Assembly (NCBI GenBank): GCA_014058405.1
Contig: CP047423.1
Location: forward strand, 2,170,001 to 2,234,000
Direction: 5' to 3'
DNA length: 64,000 nucleotides
DNA from: Candidatus Nitrospira kreftii
Lineage (GTDB): Bacteria > Nitrospirota > Nitrospiria > Nitrospirales > Nitrospiraceae
The notes under the pieces are model-generated. The model was not told the origin of the DNA. It saw only the letters and a program-made list of their open reading frames with translations, and made no database searches. Positions within the stretch are counted from its first letter, which is position 1; the number at the start of each line of letters is the position of its first letter. This document shows, one piece after another, positions 37,941 to 46,443 of this stretch. Made by a program: the position numbers and the translations under genes.

Positions 37941-37956
37941 CTAGAAGATTTACTAG
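37941..37956. promoter_or_regulatory. CTAG-N8-CTAG motif, copy 4 (exact)
   Basis: CTAG-AAGATTTA-CTAG, 86 bp before the hybrid kinase start. Two further single CTAG tetramers at 37878 and 37909 lie between it and the gene, at 31-32 bp steps, about three helical turns. Confidence 0.5.
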
Positions 37957-37993
37957 CTTACTCAACCGCGCGGGCATATCAGACACACTCGCT

Positions 37994-38566
37994 TTACCGC
38001 AAATCTTCCGATCGATGATCGTGAGAGGAAGGATCGTCTTGAGTCGACCATGCCGCTTGCTCCAATAATTCCTGATAGCCCGTTGGTTGCATTGTACCCA
38101 ACCGTCGGAGAAAGGCTGCCACGTCCCAGATCTCTTCGTCGGTATGGGTGGGACCGAACGCCGGCATCCCGCTCATCTTAATCCCATGTTTGATGATCCA
38201 AAACAGCTCCGCGTCGGTTCGCTGTCGGACGCGATCCTCCGTCAGCCTGGGCGGCTCCGGATTGAGCCCCGTCCGTACCACCGAATCGTTTAGTCCCGGC
38301 GCGGCATGACAGACGACACACATGTCATGATAGCTTCGGAAGCCATTTTTGAGATCGGCGCGTTCAAGCCAGCCGGAAGGCGGAGTCATCTCCTGTGCGC
38401 GAACGGCAATGGCTCGATCTCTGGCGGCGGAGAAGAGCGATATGGTGATCGCATAGTGCGGCTCAGTGGCTGCGACATTGTAAGCGCCGGTTACAATTGT
38501 CACCCCACCGATCAGGCCGACCAGTCCGATCGCTGCGAAGAGCACCTTGAGGGCTCCGGTGATCAT
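37994..38566 (-). CDS. membrane-anchored class I cytochrome c
   Basis: 190 aa. One N-terminal hydrophobic helix (about residues 8-30) is either an uncleaved anchor or a signal. A single heme c site, CVVCH at residues 83-87, is followed by a likely axial methionine in SGMPAFGPTH (M134). DEEIWDVAAFLRRLGTM is the conserved C-terminal helix of cytochrome c class I (Cytochrome_C551/552 type). It is exported to the periplasm and probably carries electrons. The C-terminal tail is His/Asp/Ser-rich. A good ribosome binding site (AGGAGAG) supports the ATG at 38566. It precedes the hybrid kinase gene on the same strand, 138 bp away. Confidence 0.88.
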   Translation of the reverse strand: MITGALKVLFAAIGLVGLIGGVTIVTGAYNVAATEPHYAITISLFSAARDRAIAVRAQEMTPPSGWLERADLKNGFRSYHDMCVVCHAAPGLNDSVVRTGLNPEPPRLTEDRVRQRTDAELFWIIKHGIKMSGMPAFGPTHTDEEIWDVAAFLRRLGTMQPTGYQELLEQAAWSTQDDPSSHDHRSEDLR

Positions 38567-38640
38567 CGGGCTCTCCTGCTGAATCCGAGCCGTAGAATCC
38601 CACTGCTGCCAAGCTCTACTATGTGATGGGTGAAATTCGG

Positions 38641-39000
38641 CTACGCATAGCCCTTGAAGTCCGCTTTCTTTTGGTCCCCGGTGGCTTCCTCTGGAAAAGA
38701 CGGCTCCTCGACCGAGGTGGCCTTGCCCGGCAGAGGAGGCGGCTCCTTAACCGGCTCGGGAGGTTTATAGAACGCGTTCAGATATGACAAGATTTTCTCC
38801 TCGTCTCCCGCCAAGATTTGATCACGATCACTATCGACAAGAGTCGGCACTTTTGCCTGCCCCGACAGATTCATGAGTTGGGTGCGTTGTTCCACATCTC
38901 TCGGAACGTTGCGGAGAATATAATCGATCCTCCACTCCGACAACTGCCGGCGAACCTTTTGACTGTAGGGACATTCTTCAAATTGATACAGTTCAAGCAT
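38641..39000 (-). CDS. glutaredoxin/GST-N-like thioredoxin-fold protein
   Basis: 119 aa. The ATG at 39000 is chosen because GAGG sits about 9 bases before it and within the codons that follow an earlier GTG at 39015. The first 85 residues are a thioredoxin fold (LELYQFEECPYSQKVRRQL) with a CPYS active site at residues 10-13, then the cis-Pro segment KVPTLVDSD. A single active-site Cys with Ser at the fourth position suggests a monothiol glutaredoxin or a GST N-terminal domain. The C-terminal 35 residues are Pro/Glu-rich and disordered. An exact CTAG-N8-CTAG site lies about 100 bp upstream. Confidence 0.82.
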   Translation of the reverse strand: MLELYQFEECPYSQKVRRQLSEWRIDYILRNVPRDVEQRTQLMNLSGQAKVPTLVDSDRDQILAGDEEKILSYLNAFYKPPEPVKEPPPLPGKATSVEEPSFPEEATGDQKKADFKGYA

Positions 39001-39102
39001 CGCCGCTTTCCTCACTTTAACGCTTGCCTACCAAATGAACCTCACCGAGTTAGTGCCTACCGGCATATGATTAACATTAAGGCAGGCGGATGCACGTGAC
39101 TA

Positions 39103-39118
39103 CTAGAATATTCCCTAG
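39103..39118. promoter_or_regulatory. CTAG-N8-CTAG motif, copy 5 (exact)
   Basis: CTAG-AATATTCC-CTAG, 103 bp before the glutaredoxin-like gene. On the gene's strand it reads CTAGGGAATATTCTAG, close to the copy upstream of the GH15 gene (CTAGGG...CTAG). Confidence 0.5.
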
Positions 39119-39210
39119 GCTCCCTCGAATCAGAACAGCAGTCTCCTTGCGTGAGCACCTTACAACCCCTGCAGTCCAGGTGATGCGCGAGGAGCCATCC
39201 GCGAGCAACG

Positions 39211-39534
39211 CTACCGATTTTCTTTCATCACGATGTTCTGGAGGGCGGCGCCGAGCTCGGGGTTCGCATAGACCCCGAACGCGTCCACGATCGTTCCACG
39301 AGTGCCGTCCGATGCTTCCACTGCATAGAGGACCGACATGTCGTCAGGATCGCTGATCCCTTCGAACCGATGATGCTCCACGATACTCAACTCCTGTCCT
39401 CCAAACGCACGCTCCGAATTGACTATGCGAAACGCCCCGTCCACATACTCGAAATCGGCTTCAAATCCACGTGCTTTCAACGAGCGAACGGCTTCGGTCA
39501 TGGTGGAATAGGATGTGGTTCTGTCAGTATTCAT
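39211..39534 (-). CDS. conserved small protein of unknown function (family sometimes mislabelled PRPP synthetase)
   Basis: 107 aa with a strong ribosome binding site (GAAGGAG before the ATG). The sequence matches a widespread short family defined by an N-terminal TEAVRSLKARGFEADF helix, HRFEGISDPDDMSVLYAVE and GTIVDAFGVYANPE. Database entries of this family often carry the name phosphoribosylpyrophosphate synthetase, but it has no PRPP-synthetase motifs and is too short, so the name should not be used. Function is unknown. It follows the large CheB/CheR kinase gene by 60 bp and may be co-transcribed with it. Confidence 0.75.
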   Translation of the reverse strand: MNTDRTTSYSTMTEAVRSLKARGFEADFEYVDGAFRIVNSERAFGGQELSIVEHHRFEGISDPDDMSVLYAVEASDGTRGTIVDAFGVYANPELGAALQNIVMKENR

Positions 39535-39594
39535 GTTTAGACTCCTTCAAGATCCTCGTGTCGTTTCAACGAGTACGTACCACAAGCTCCTCGT

Positions 39595-42500
39595 TCACGA
39601 TGGAGGTGACTCCAAGAACTGTCGGATAGTGCGATACAGCTCTTCCGCTGCCGCCTCTTTGGTCACCAGCGCCACGGCCCCGGCCTCGAGCAGTGCCGAC
39701 CGACTGTGCGCATCCGCCTGAACCGACAAGCCGATCACCACGACGGCTGGATCATGCGCCTTAATGTGAGCCGTAGCCTCGATGCCGTTCATCCTGGGCA
39801 TATTGATATCCATCACGACGACCGACGGGCGGAGACGATCGGCCGACGCTACGGCCTCTTCTCCATCCGCGGCCTCGCCGACCACCTCAATATCGGGATA
39901 GCTATCCAGAATGGTTCGCAGGCCCTGTCGGACCATGGCATGGTCGTCCACCAACAACACGCGAATGGTTTGTGAGTCGTCAGGCGTGACGCGTGGGACA
40001 TGGTGCGTGGTGCGTGGTGCGCCTGCGGAAAGAGGGATCGGCTCTGCACCGCGTAACGGCGCGACGGCTTGACCGCCGATCGGCAACACGAGCGTTGCGC
40101 GAGTGCCGTCGCCTGGTCTGGAGACCAGCTCCAAACGGCCGCCGAGCGCACGCATCCGTTCATGAATACTGAACAATCCAAAGCCGGGCACACGATTCGT
40201 CTGCTCGTCGGCACCTGCCAGCGACATTGCCGCGGCAACGTCAAAGCCGCTCCCCTCGTCCGAGACCGTGATATGGACGGTCCCATCCGCAGTGGTCACC
40301 GCAAGTCTGGCGTGGTCGGTTCCCGCGTGTTTCACCACGTTCATGAGGAGTTCACGCGCCGCCTGAAACAACAAGGTGGCGTCATCATCCGCCACCGACG
40401 GGAATCCATTCTCCACCTCAACCGTGAGGCGGAGACCGCGCGGCTCCATCTGCTCGGCCAGCCATTTGAAAGCGTACGGTAACCCGAGATCGCGGAAAAA
40501 CGGTGGACTCAGCTGCGCCACCAGTGTGCGGGTGTAGGTCAAAGCTTGGTCCAGGATTCCATCCAGCTCCTCGACGAGAGGGCCTCCAGTCTGTTGTTTG
40601 ATCTGGTCCGCTTTGATTTTGCTGAGCGCCAAGAGTTGCACGAGGCTATCGTGCAACTCCGTCGCCAGCGACTTGCGCTCGCGCTGTTCGGTGAGGGTCA
40701 GTTCTTTCGTCAGCATCAGCAGATTCTTTTCAGCTCGCAGGCGCTCCGTCACATCTTGGATGGCGAGGAGGATGCGTGGAGATTTGCCGTAAATCTCCAG
40801 TCGGCGCGCATTGAGCACCATGGTGCGAAAACCACGTCGCGTGGAGGGATACGTGACCTGGAATTCTTCTACAGTGGTCCGGAGGGGCAAGACATCTTGG
40901 AGCAAGCTCCGCAGGTCCGGACTGTCCAACTGGTGATCGCCCAACTCAAACACTGTTCGACCAATCGTCTCAGCCGGCGAGATCTCGAAAGCTCGATAGA
41001 AGGCGCGATTGGCTCGCTCGACGCACAACGCGCCATCGAGCACGAGCATCGGCTCGTGGCCGGTTTCGATGATGGCCTCGGCATATTCGCGTGCGTGAGT
41101 GATCTGTCGCTCGTTCCGTTTTAGTTCCGTGATGTCCATCAATACCATGACAGCACCGTCCACCTTGTTGTCGAGGGTGAGATATGGGCGCACACGCATC
41201 AGATACCACTGGTCCTTCGGGCTGCGCACCTCGGACTCGCAGGCGCGAACCGTGGCGATGACCTCAGCGGCCACCGACTCCATGTCGATCGGGACGTCCT
41301 CGATTTCAGCCGCACGGCCCTCATCCTCCGTGAGCTCCAACTTCCCGTGCTCCTGTTGTTCACGACATCGCTTATTCCACCTCAGATTATGGCGAATGCT
41401 GCCGATAGGCCGATGTACGTCGTCGCTGCGGATACTCAACAGTGTTTCTGCCCGCGCACTCAGCCAGCGGATGGTAAGGTCGCGTTCCAGCACCACGACT
41501 GGAAGATTGATCGAGTGGTTGAGGTTAAGCCAGTCTGCGTTGAGCCGCGAGAGTTCAGCGTTACGATTGGCCATCTCATCGTTGACGGTGATCAACTCCT
41601 CATTGGCCGATTCGAGTTCTTCCTTGGACGTTTCCAGTTCTTCATTGAGACTCTGCAGCTCTTCGTTCGCGGACTGCACTTCTTCATTAGACGCCTGCAG
41701 CTCCTGATTGCTTGCTTCGGATTGTTCTTGGATCGAGTGAAGATATTCTCGTGTGTCGGCGAGTTCTCGCTTCAAGTCGGCAAGACGGCGGAGCTCTTGT
41801 GCGGCCGGGCGCCTGCCAGGGGGTGGCTTCGGCATCCTCGCGGCGTCTTCGAACACCACGAGGAAGCAGCGTTCCCCCACTTGACGTAGCGGGACGACTT
41901 TCAGATTCACCGTGCGCATTCGGCCGTTCTGTTCCACGCGCACGTGATTTCGGCGTGCAAGGGTATGACCCTTCTTCGCTTGATTGATGACGGTGCGCAG
42001 CGGCAATAGCAACCCTTCATGTGCCATCTTCAACAGGTGGAAGGTTGCTTTCCCCTTGGGTGGCTCGAGATACGCATTGATGGGTCCGCGGAATTGGAGG
42101 ATCTGAAAGTGTGAGTCGATGAGCACCGAGGGGGGGGCAAATTGAGTGATGATGATGCGGTCCGCCTCCTGCTGGACGGTGAGTTCACTTTGGAATGCGT
42201 CTGTCCGTCCAGGACCGCCCCTTGTCGGGAAAAGCGTCTCGCGCTCCTGAGGCCGATCGACTACGCGGTTCTCACGCATGTCTTGTCGGACCGGCAGATG
42301 ATAGGCCGAGGTCGGCATAGCCTTCTTCTGATAGATTTTATGTCTTCTATCGACCGGCTCAAATAAATCGGTGGAGCTTCCGATCGATTCCGACGTGCCG
42401 AGCACTAAGTACCCTCCCGGCTTGAGCGCGTAATGAAACGTCTCCATGGCTCGCTTCTGCATAGACGGATCAATATATATTAAGACATTGCGGCAACTGA

Positions 42501-43959
42501 TGAGGTCTATCCGCGAGAAAGGCGGATCGGCGAAGAGATTCTGCCGGGCGAAGACGACCATATCGCGGAGCGTCTTCGCGATCCGATAGCCGCCGTTCTC
42601 TTGGCGAAAAAAGCGCCGCAACCGCTCCGGGGACACATCCTGCACGAGTGGTTTGGCGTACAAGCCGCGGCGAGCGGTCTCCAGCAGGTCGACGTTGGGG
42701 TCGGTGGCAAATATATTGACCGCGCGCGTGCGGGGAGCCTGGTCCATCGCCTCCATACATGCCATGGCAATGGAGTATACTTCTTGGCCGGTTGAGCAAC
42801 CGACGACCCATACGCGACAGGGGTGGTCGCCCGGCCGCCGGAGAAGGTCTGGAATGATCCGACTCTCGAGCGCGTCAAAGACGTCCCGATTACGGAAGAA
42901 ACTCGTCACGCTGATGAGCGCATCGGTATAGAGCGCGTCCAGTTCTTTGGGGTTGGTGCGGAGGAAGGGGATGTAGTCGTCGAGCGTCTCGTGACTGGTC
43001 AACACCATGCGCCGGAGGACACGGCGTCGGATGGTGCTGTGTTTGTATTGCGAGAAATCAACTCCGGTCTTCTTGTGAAGGAACAACAGGATTTCCTGAA
43101 ACCCATTCTCATCCTCTCGCTGCCCGGTCCGGTCTGCTCCTCCCTTTGCAGCCACGGAACGGGCCATTTTGGCCCTGCCGGACGGTAGTCCACGCTCGCC
43201 GGAACGCCCGGAAGTCTCTTCGCCTTGGTGGGGAGTCAGCCGTGGTTCGGCGTGTTCCTCTAAGCTGAGGAACTCACCACCGTACGGATGCATGGCGATT
43301 CTCGCCAACTCCTTCGCAATATCCTCGGGCGAAAGCACGAAATCCACACAGCCAACAGCGACGGCGTTGCGCGGCATCGAATCATAGGCGGCCGACTCAT
43401 CCTGCGCGAACGTGATGCCGCCCTCTGCTTTGATCGCCTCCAGGCCCACGGTGCCGTCGGAGGCCGTGCCGGACAGGATCACGCCGATCGCCCGTCCGCG
43501 TTGGTCGTGAGCCAAGGACTCAAAAAACACATCGATGCTTCGCGGTGGATGGTCGTCCGATCGACGTGGCTCGAGTTTCATGCGGCCTTGTTCGAGGGTC
43601 AGGATTGTGTTGGGCGGAATGATGTAGACGTGATCGGCCTCCACCCGCATCAGATTCCTCGCTTCTCGTACCGGCAGGTTCGTGGCCCGAGTCAGGATCT
43701 GCGCGAGCGCGCTTTCATGTTCCGGATCGAGATGCTGCACCAGCACGAATCCCAGGCCCGTGTCGAGCGGTAGCCGGCGCAACAGCCTCGTGAAGGCGTC
43801 TAATCCGCCGGCGGATGCGCCGATCCCGACGATGGGAACGAAAGGGGGAGTTCCGTCTTGATGAGATGGGTTGTGGGATCGCCTTCGTTCAGCCGGTCGG
43901 ACTGCCTTCGATAATTGAGCGGAAGAGTCTGCCTTTGCGGTGTGTTTCTTCTTTCTCAT
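39595..43959 (-). CDS. CheB-CheR-PAS-histidine kinase-receiver fusion
   Basis: 1454 aa. Residues 41-228 are a CheB methylesterase domain with its triad visible (S49 in GASAGG, H76 in VQHLDPE, D168 in GTASDGT). About 285-545 is a CheR methyltransferase domain (STIRRRVLRRM, VWVVGCSTGQEVYSIAMA, ISCRNVLIYI). About 735-800 is a coiled coil of Glu/Leu/Ser/Asn repeats. Two PAS domains follow (about 805-930 and 955-1075), then a HisKA_3 helix with His near 1100 (RKSLATELHDSLVQLL), a HATPase domain and a NarL-type receiver (about 1335-1450, Asp near 1380) without an HTH. No chemoreceptor or other che genes are nearby. The last three domains are paralogous to those of the kinase at 34892-37855. Confidence 0.92.
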   Translation of the reverse strand: MRKKKHTAKADSSAQLSKAVRPAERRRSHNPSHQDGTPPFVPIVGIGASAGGLDAFTRLLRRLPLDTGLGFVLVQHLDPEHESALAQILTRATNLPVREARNLMRVEADHVYIIPPNTILTLEQGRMKLEPRRSDDHPPRSIDVFFESLAHDQRGRAIGVILSGTASDGTVGLEAIKAEGGITFAQDESAAYDSMPRNAVAVGCVDFVLSPEDIAKELARIAMHPYGGEFLSLEEHAEPRLTPHQGEETSGRSGERGLPSGRAKMARSVAAKGGADRTGQREDENGFQEILLFLHKKTGVDFSQYKHSTIRRRVLRRMVLTSHETLDDYIPFLRTNPKELDALYTDALISVTSFFRNRDVFDALESRIIPDLLRRPGDHPCRVWVVGCSTGQEVYSIAMACMEAMDQAPRTRAVNIFATDPNVDLLETARRGLYAKPLVQDVSPERLRRFFRQENGGYRIAKTLRDMVVFARQNLFADPPFSRIDLISCRNVLIYIDPSMQKRAMETFHYALKPGGYLVLGTSESIGSSTDLFEPVDRRHKIYQKKAMPTSAYHLPVRQDMRENRVVDRPQERETLFPTRGGPGRTDAFQSELTVQQEADRIIITQFAPPSVLIDSHFQILQFRGPINAYLEPPKGKATFHLLKMAHEGLLLPLRTVINQAKKGHTLARRNHVRVEQNGRMRTVNLKVVPLRQVGERCFLVVFEDAARMPKPPPGRRPAAQELRRLADLKRELADTREYLHSIQEQSEASNQELQASNEEVQSANEELQSLNEELETSKEELESANEELITVNDEMANRNAELSRLNADWLNLNHSINLPVVVLERDLTIRWLSARAETLLSIRSDDVHRPIGSIRHNLRWNKRCREQQEHGKLELTEDEGRAAEIEDVPIDMESVAAEVIATVRACESEVRSPKDQWYLMRVRPYLTLDNKVDGAVMVLMDITELKRNERQITHAREYAEAIIETGHEPMLVLDGALCVERANRAFYRAFEISPAETIGRTVFELGDHQLDSPDLRSLLQDVLPLRTTVEEFQVTYPSTRRGFRTMVLNARRLEIYGKSPRILLAIQDVTERLRAEKNLLMLTKELTLTEQRERKSLATELHDSLVQLLALSKIKADQIKQQTGGPLVEELDGILDQALTYTRTLVAQLSPPFFRDLGLPYAFKWLAEQMEPRGLRLTVEVENGFPSVADDDATLLFQAARELLMNVVKHAGTDHARLAVTTADGTVHITVSDEGSGFDVAAAMSLAGADEQTNRVPGFGLFSIHERMRALGGRLELVSRPGDGTRATLVLPIGGQAVAPLRGAEPIPLSAGAPRTTHHVPRVTPDDSQTIRVLLVDDHAMVRQGLRTILDSYPDIEVVGEAADGEEAVASADRLRPSVVVMDINMPRMNGIEATAHIKAHDPAVVVIGLSVQADAHSRSALLEAGAVALVTKEAAAEELYRTIRQFLESPPS

Positions 43960-44071
43960 GACGACGGGTCCAGCGCCGATGAGTTGATTTCATCGACGCC
44001 CATGATTGTCCCGGAATCAACATAGTTCCTTGGTCGCGCTTGTTCAACTCTTCTTTTGATCCTACTGCCCA

Positions 44072-44087
44072 CTAGGGGTTTCACCAG
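44072..44087. promoter_or_regulatory. CTAG-N8-CCAG, one-mismatch copy of the CTAG motif
   Basis: CTAG-GGGTTTCA-CCAG in the divergent gap between the CheB-CheR kinase gene (113 bp upstream of it) and the zinc-ribbon ORF (77 bp upstream of it). Eleven of the first 12 bases after ACTAGG... resemble the copy at 30074 only loosely. Tentative. Confidence 0.35.
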
Positions 44088-44163
44088 TTCTCCTTCCCTG
44101 AGCAGTCCGGCAGAGTCAGTCCACAATCGTTAACCTTTAATTGCCAAATGGGGCGTATCACGA

Positions 44164-44397
44164 ATGAAACGACAACCAGCCAAATTTTGCAGTGGTTGCG
44201 GAAAGATTCTGGATGAGATACAACCGGCCGATCATCCGACGCCGTGGGTGGAGGCAGGGTCTTTCCTGGTCAAATACGGGTTTACCTGGGACGACCTTGT
44301 TCTCCAGCAAAGCTTTTGTCCTGGATGTCAAAAACTGATTGAAACGACCAACCACCGCAGCGAGCCGAGACCTGATCCAACGCAATGCCTTCATTGA
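44164..44397 (+). CDS. small protein with two CxxC pairs (zinc-ribbon-like)
   Basis: 77 aa. FCSGCGK at about residues 8-14 and FCPGCQK at about 52-58 form a classic pair of zinc knuckles, with an aromatic and acidic stretch between them (FLVKYGFTWDDLVLQQS). A competing minus-strand ORF over the same bases lacks any such pattern. The ribosome binding site is poor (GGGG 12 bases before the ATG), so the start is uncertain. Function unknown; zinc binding is inferred from the cysteines. Confidence 0.6.
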   Translation: MKRQPAKFCSGCGKILDEIQPADHPTPWVEAGSFLVKYGFTWDDLVLQQSFCPGCQKLIETTNHRSEPRPDPTQCLH

Positions 44398-44627
44398 CTC
44401 CACGGGACTCGGTTGAGGCCTGGGACCATGTCACTGTTTCATGCCCCTCACATGCCGGTTGTCCGCTGGCTGATTGAGCCTCCGTGCGCCGCATCGCAAT
44501 CGTTGCCGGGCAGTACGATCAAGAGCACGGGCCCCTGGTTGGACACGAGACGTACTGACACCGCTTTTCCGCCGAATCTTGATGGTCCCTGAAATCCCTC
44601 CGTCGCCGATTTTCGAGCGCGTTCGAC

Positions 44628-45455
44628 TCATTGATCCGGCGTTCGACCTGTGGCCACACCTTGTGGAATTTGTAATCCCGCCGCTTGCGACAGCTTCATA
44701 ATGGCATGCATCATATGCTCGGTGGCATCGGTGGTCTGTTTCTGCTGTCCATGTTCAATGGCGTCCCCCAACGCATAGACTCCTTCATTGAGCCGTTCAT
44801 TATGCCCATGGCGTTGCGCCTGCTTCGCCAAATCGAGAGATGTCTTGGCGTGTTTGACCAACGCGTCGGCTTTGCCTTGTGTCCCCGCGGATTTTGCTTC
44901 CATCGCATGGTGGATCGCTTCACGCACATCATTCGTGAATTCAGCCTGATCCTCTCCCTTCATCTTCTGACTTCCTCCGGCCGATGGAGAGCGCTTCGCC
45001 GCTTGTATGACATTCGGATCCAACTCGTAGAATTGATAGATCACGAGAGCCCACTCGTGATTCGACATATCGGGCCAGTTGTTTTTGTCGAACCCAGGCG
45101 CCTTCTTGAGACGCTCCTCCTTTACATTCAGGATGAAATGCTCCTTATCATCGCTCAGTGCCATCGCGACCCATGGGATGGCAAAATACTTATCACCGAT
45201 GCCCAACCCCCCCCCGAACGAAAGGACGGCATATTCGACAACTCCTCCGTCTCGCCAGTTGATGACCAGGTCCTGAATTTCACCAAGGTCTTTCCCTTCA
45301 GAATTGTGCACCGGTTTGCCGATCAAGCTCGTCGCCTTTGACGCTCCCTCCAGCGCCTGACCCGCATGCGCCATGGCTGTCTGCGCAGCAAAGACCATGG
45401 CCAGCACGGTCAATCCACATCCGAGCACTGTCCGTCGTATCCTTTTCATCTTCAT
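44628..45455 (-). CDS. exported PRC-barrel protein with SmbP-like helical C-terminal domain
   Basis: 275 aa with a strong ribosome binding site (AAGGAG). A Sec signal peptide ends near residue 29 (TAMAHA). Residues 42-110 are a PRC-barrel (SLIGKPVHNSEGKDLGEIQDLVINWRDGG, then YFAIPWVAMALS). From about 180 the protein is helical with periodic His pairs (REAIHHAMEAK, LVKHAKTSLDLAKQAQRHGH, DAIEHGQQ, EHMMHAIMKL). This pattern strongly recalls SmbP, the small periplasmic metal-binding protein of Nitrosomonas europaea, in which EH and HA pairs bind divalent metals. The fusion suggests a periplasmic metal-buffering PRC protein. A paralogous PRC gene lies immediately upstream on the same strand. Confidence 0.8.
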   Translation of the reverse strand: MKMKRIRRTVLGCGLTVLAMVFAAQTAMAHAGQALEGASKATSLIGKPVHNSEGKDLGEIQDLVINWRDGGVVEYAVLSFGGGLGIGDKYFAIPWVAMALSDDKEHFILNVKEERLKKAPGFDKNNWPDMSNHEWALVIYQFYELDPNVIQAAKRSPSAGGSQKMKGEDQAEFTNDVREAIHHAMEAKSAGTQGKADALVKHAKTSLDLAKQAQRHGHNERLNEGVYALGDAIEHGQQKQTTDATEHMMHAIMKLSQAAGLQIPQGVATGRTPDQ

Positions 45456-45513
45456 CAGAGAGATCTCCTTTTCTCGCTAGGGCGATAGGTCGCGACTGTA
45501 GTCACGGGCTTCG

Positions 45514-46092
45514 TCATGATCGCTTTCGAGTGAACTCCGGCTTCATGACATGCCGTATACCGAACGATGTTGCCTCAGACACATTCTCGGCAGATGCGAT
45601 GTTGTCCCCCATCACATCTGCCGATGGTGCGGCCGGCGATCGACCGGCTCCGAGCGCGGCAGCGACTGAACGATCATACAAACGATACACCACCAATTCG
45701 GGGTCCTCGTTGAGTTGGACCCTGTTCATATTCAGCGCGAAGTGATCCTTTCTTGTGTTGGGCGACAACGCCTTACTTGGCACGGCAACATGGGCTTCTC
45801 CTACGTCCCAAAAGCCTCCCATGGACAACACGGCATATTCGGCATACCCGTCGCTGCGCCAGTGGAACACCACGTCACGAATCCGACCGATCACGTTCCC
45901 CTCCCGATCTGTCACGAGTTTGCCGATCATACTTGGTGGAGTCGACATCCTCACCGGCTGATCATCAGCGGAGGCCACGGTTCCCGCCCACATAACCAGG
46001 ACGATCCTCGCCATCACCGTTACCCATCTCACTGGAGCAATCGGTCGTGGTCGACCAGAACTCGCCATAGGATCACCATCACTCGGTGACAT
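45514..46092 (-). CDS. exported PRC-barrel protein
   Basis: 192 aa. Start taken at ATG 46092 because GGGAG stands 8 bases before it; an earlier ATG at 46131 and a later one lack a ribosome binding site. A basic N-terminus then a hydrophobic signal (ARIVLVMWAGTVASA) leads into a PRC-barrel (IGKLVTDREGNVIGRIRDVVFHW, VPSKALSPNTRKDHFALNM). The domain matches that of the neighbour at 44628-45455, without its helical part. The C-terminal 45 residues are low-complexity. Envelope location is inferred from the signal. Confidence 0.72.
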   Translation of the reverse strand: MSPSDGDPMASSGRPRPIAPVRWVTVMARIVLVMWAGTVASADDQPVRMSTPPSMIGKLVTDREGNVIGRIRDVVFHWRSDGYAEYAVLSMGGFWDVGEAHVAVPSKALSPNTRKDHFALNMNRVQLNEDPELVVYRLYDRSVAAALGAGRSPAAPSADVMGDNIASAENVSEATSFGIRHVMKPEFTRKRS

Positions 46093-46168
46093 TTCCCGCG
46101 CTCCCGCTGCCTCCCCAGGTGACGACTGCATACAGATCTAAGCGATACGTTGCAAAACATAGGCCTCT

Positions 46169-46387
46169 TTATCGATCCCGATCTCGCTTGGCTTTGCCGC
46201 TCTGCAAATCCTGAACAGCCATGCCAAAGGCACGTATTGATAGTGCAAGAACACGGGGAACCTGCGCGGACAAGCTGTCTAGTTTGAGACAGGTCTTCCA
46301 CTGGTACAGAGGCAATTGCCGCCCGACGAGTAAGGTCACACCCGAGAGTCCTGCCGCCAAGGGAATGCCCCAGTACCATCGCGTCAT
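46169..46387 (-). CDS. small single-pass membrane protein
   Basis: 72 aa. It begins MTRWYWGIPLAAGLSGVTLLVGRQLPLYQWKT as a predicted transmembrane helix, and the start resembles small uncharacterised membrane proteins with a K-R-W-Y-W-G start (DUF6893-like). The rest is basic (ending KAKRDRDR). The upstream bases show no good ribosome binding site, and the two competing ORFs on this strand lack any protein-like features. The DUF assignment is from memory and uncertain. Confidence 0.45.
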   Translation of the reverse strand: MTRWYWGIPLAAGLSGVTLLVGRQLPLYQWKTCLKLDSLSAQVPRVLALSIRAFGMAVQDLQSGKAKRDRDR

Positions 46388-46443
46388 GGGTTGATGTACA
46401 TGTGCCCAATACCTTTCTAAATTTCATAGGAGGACTTCGTGAC

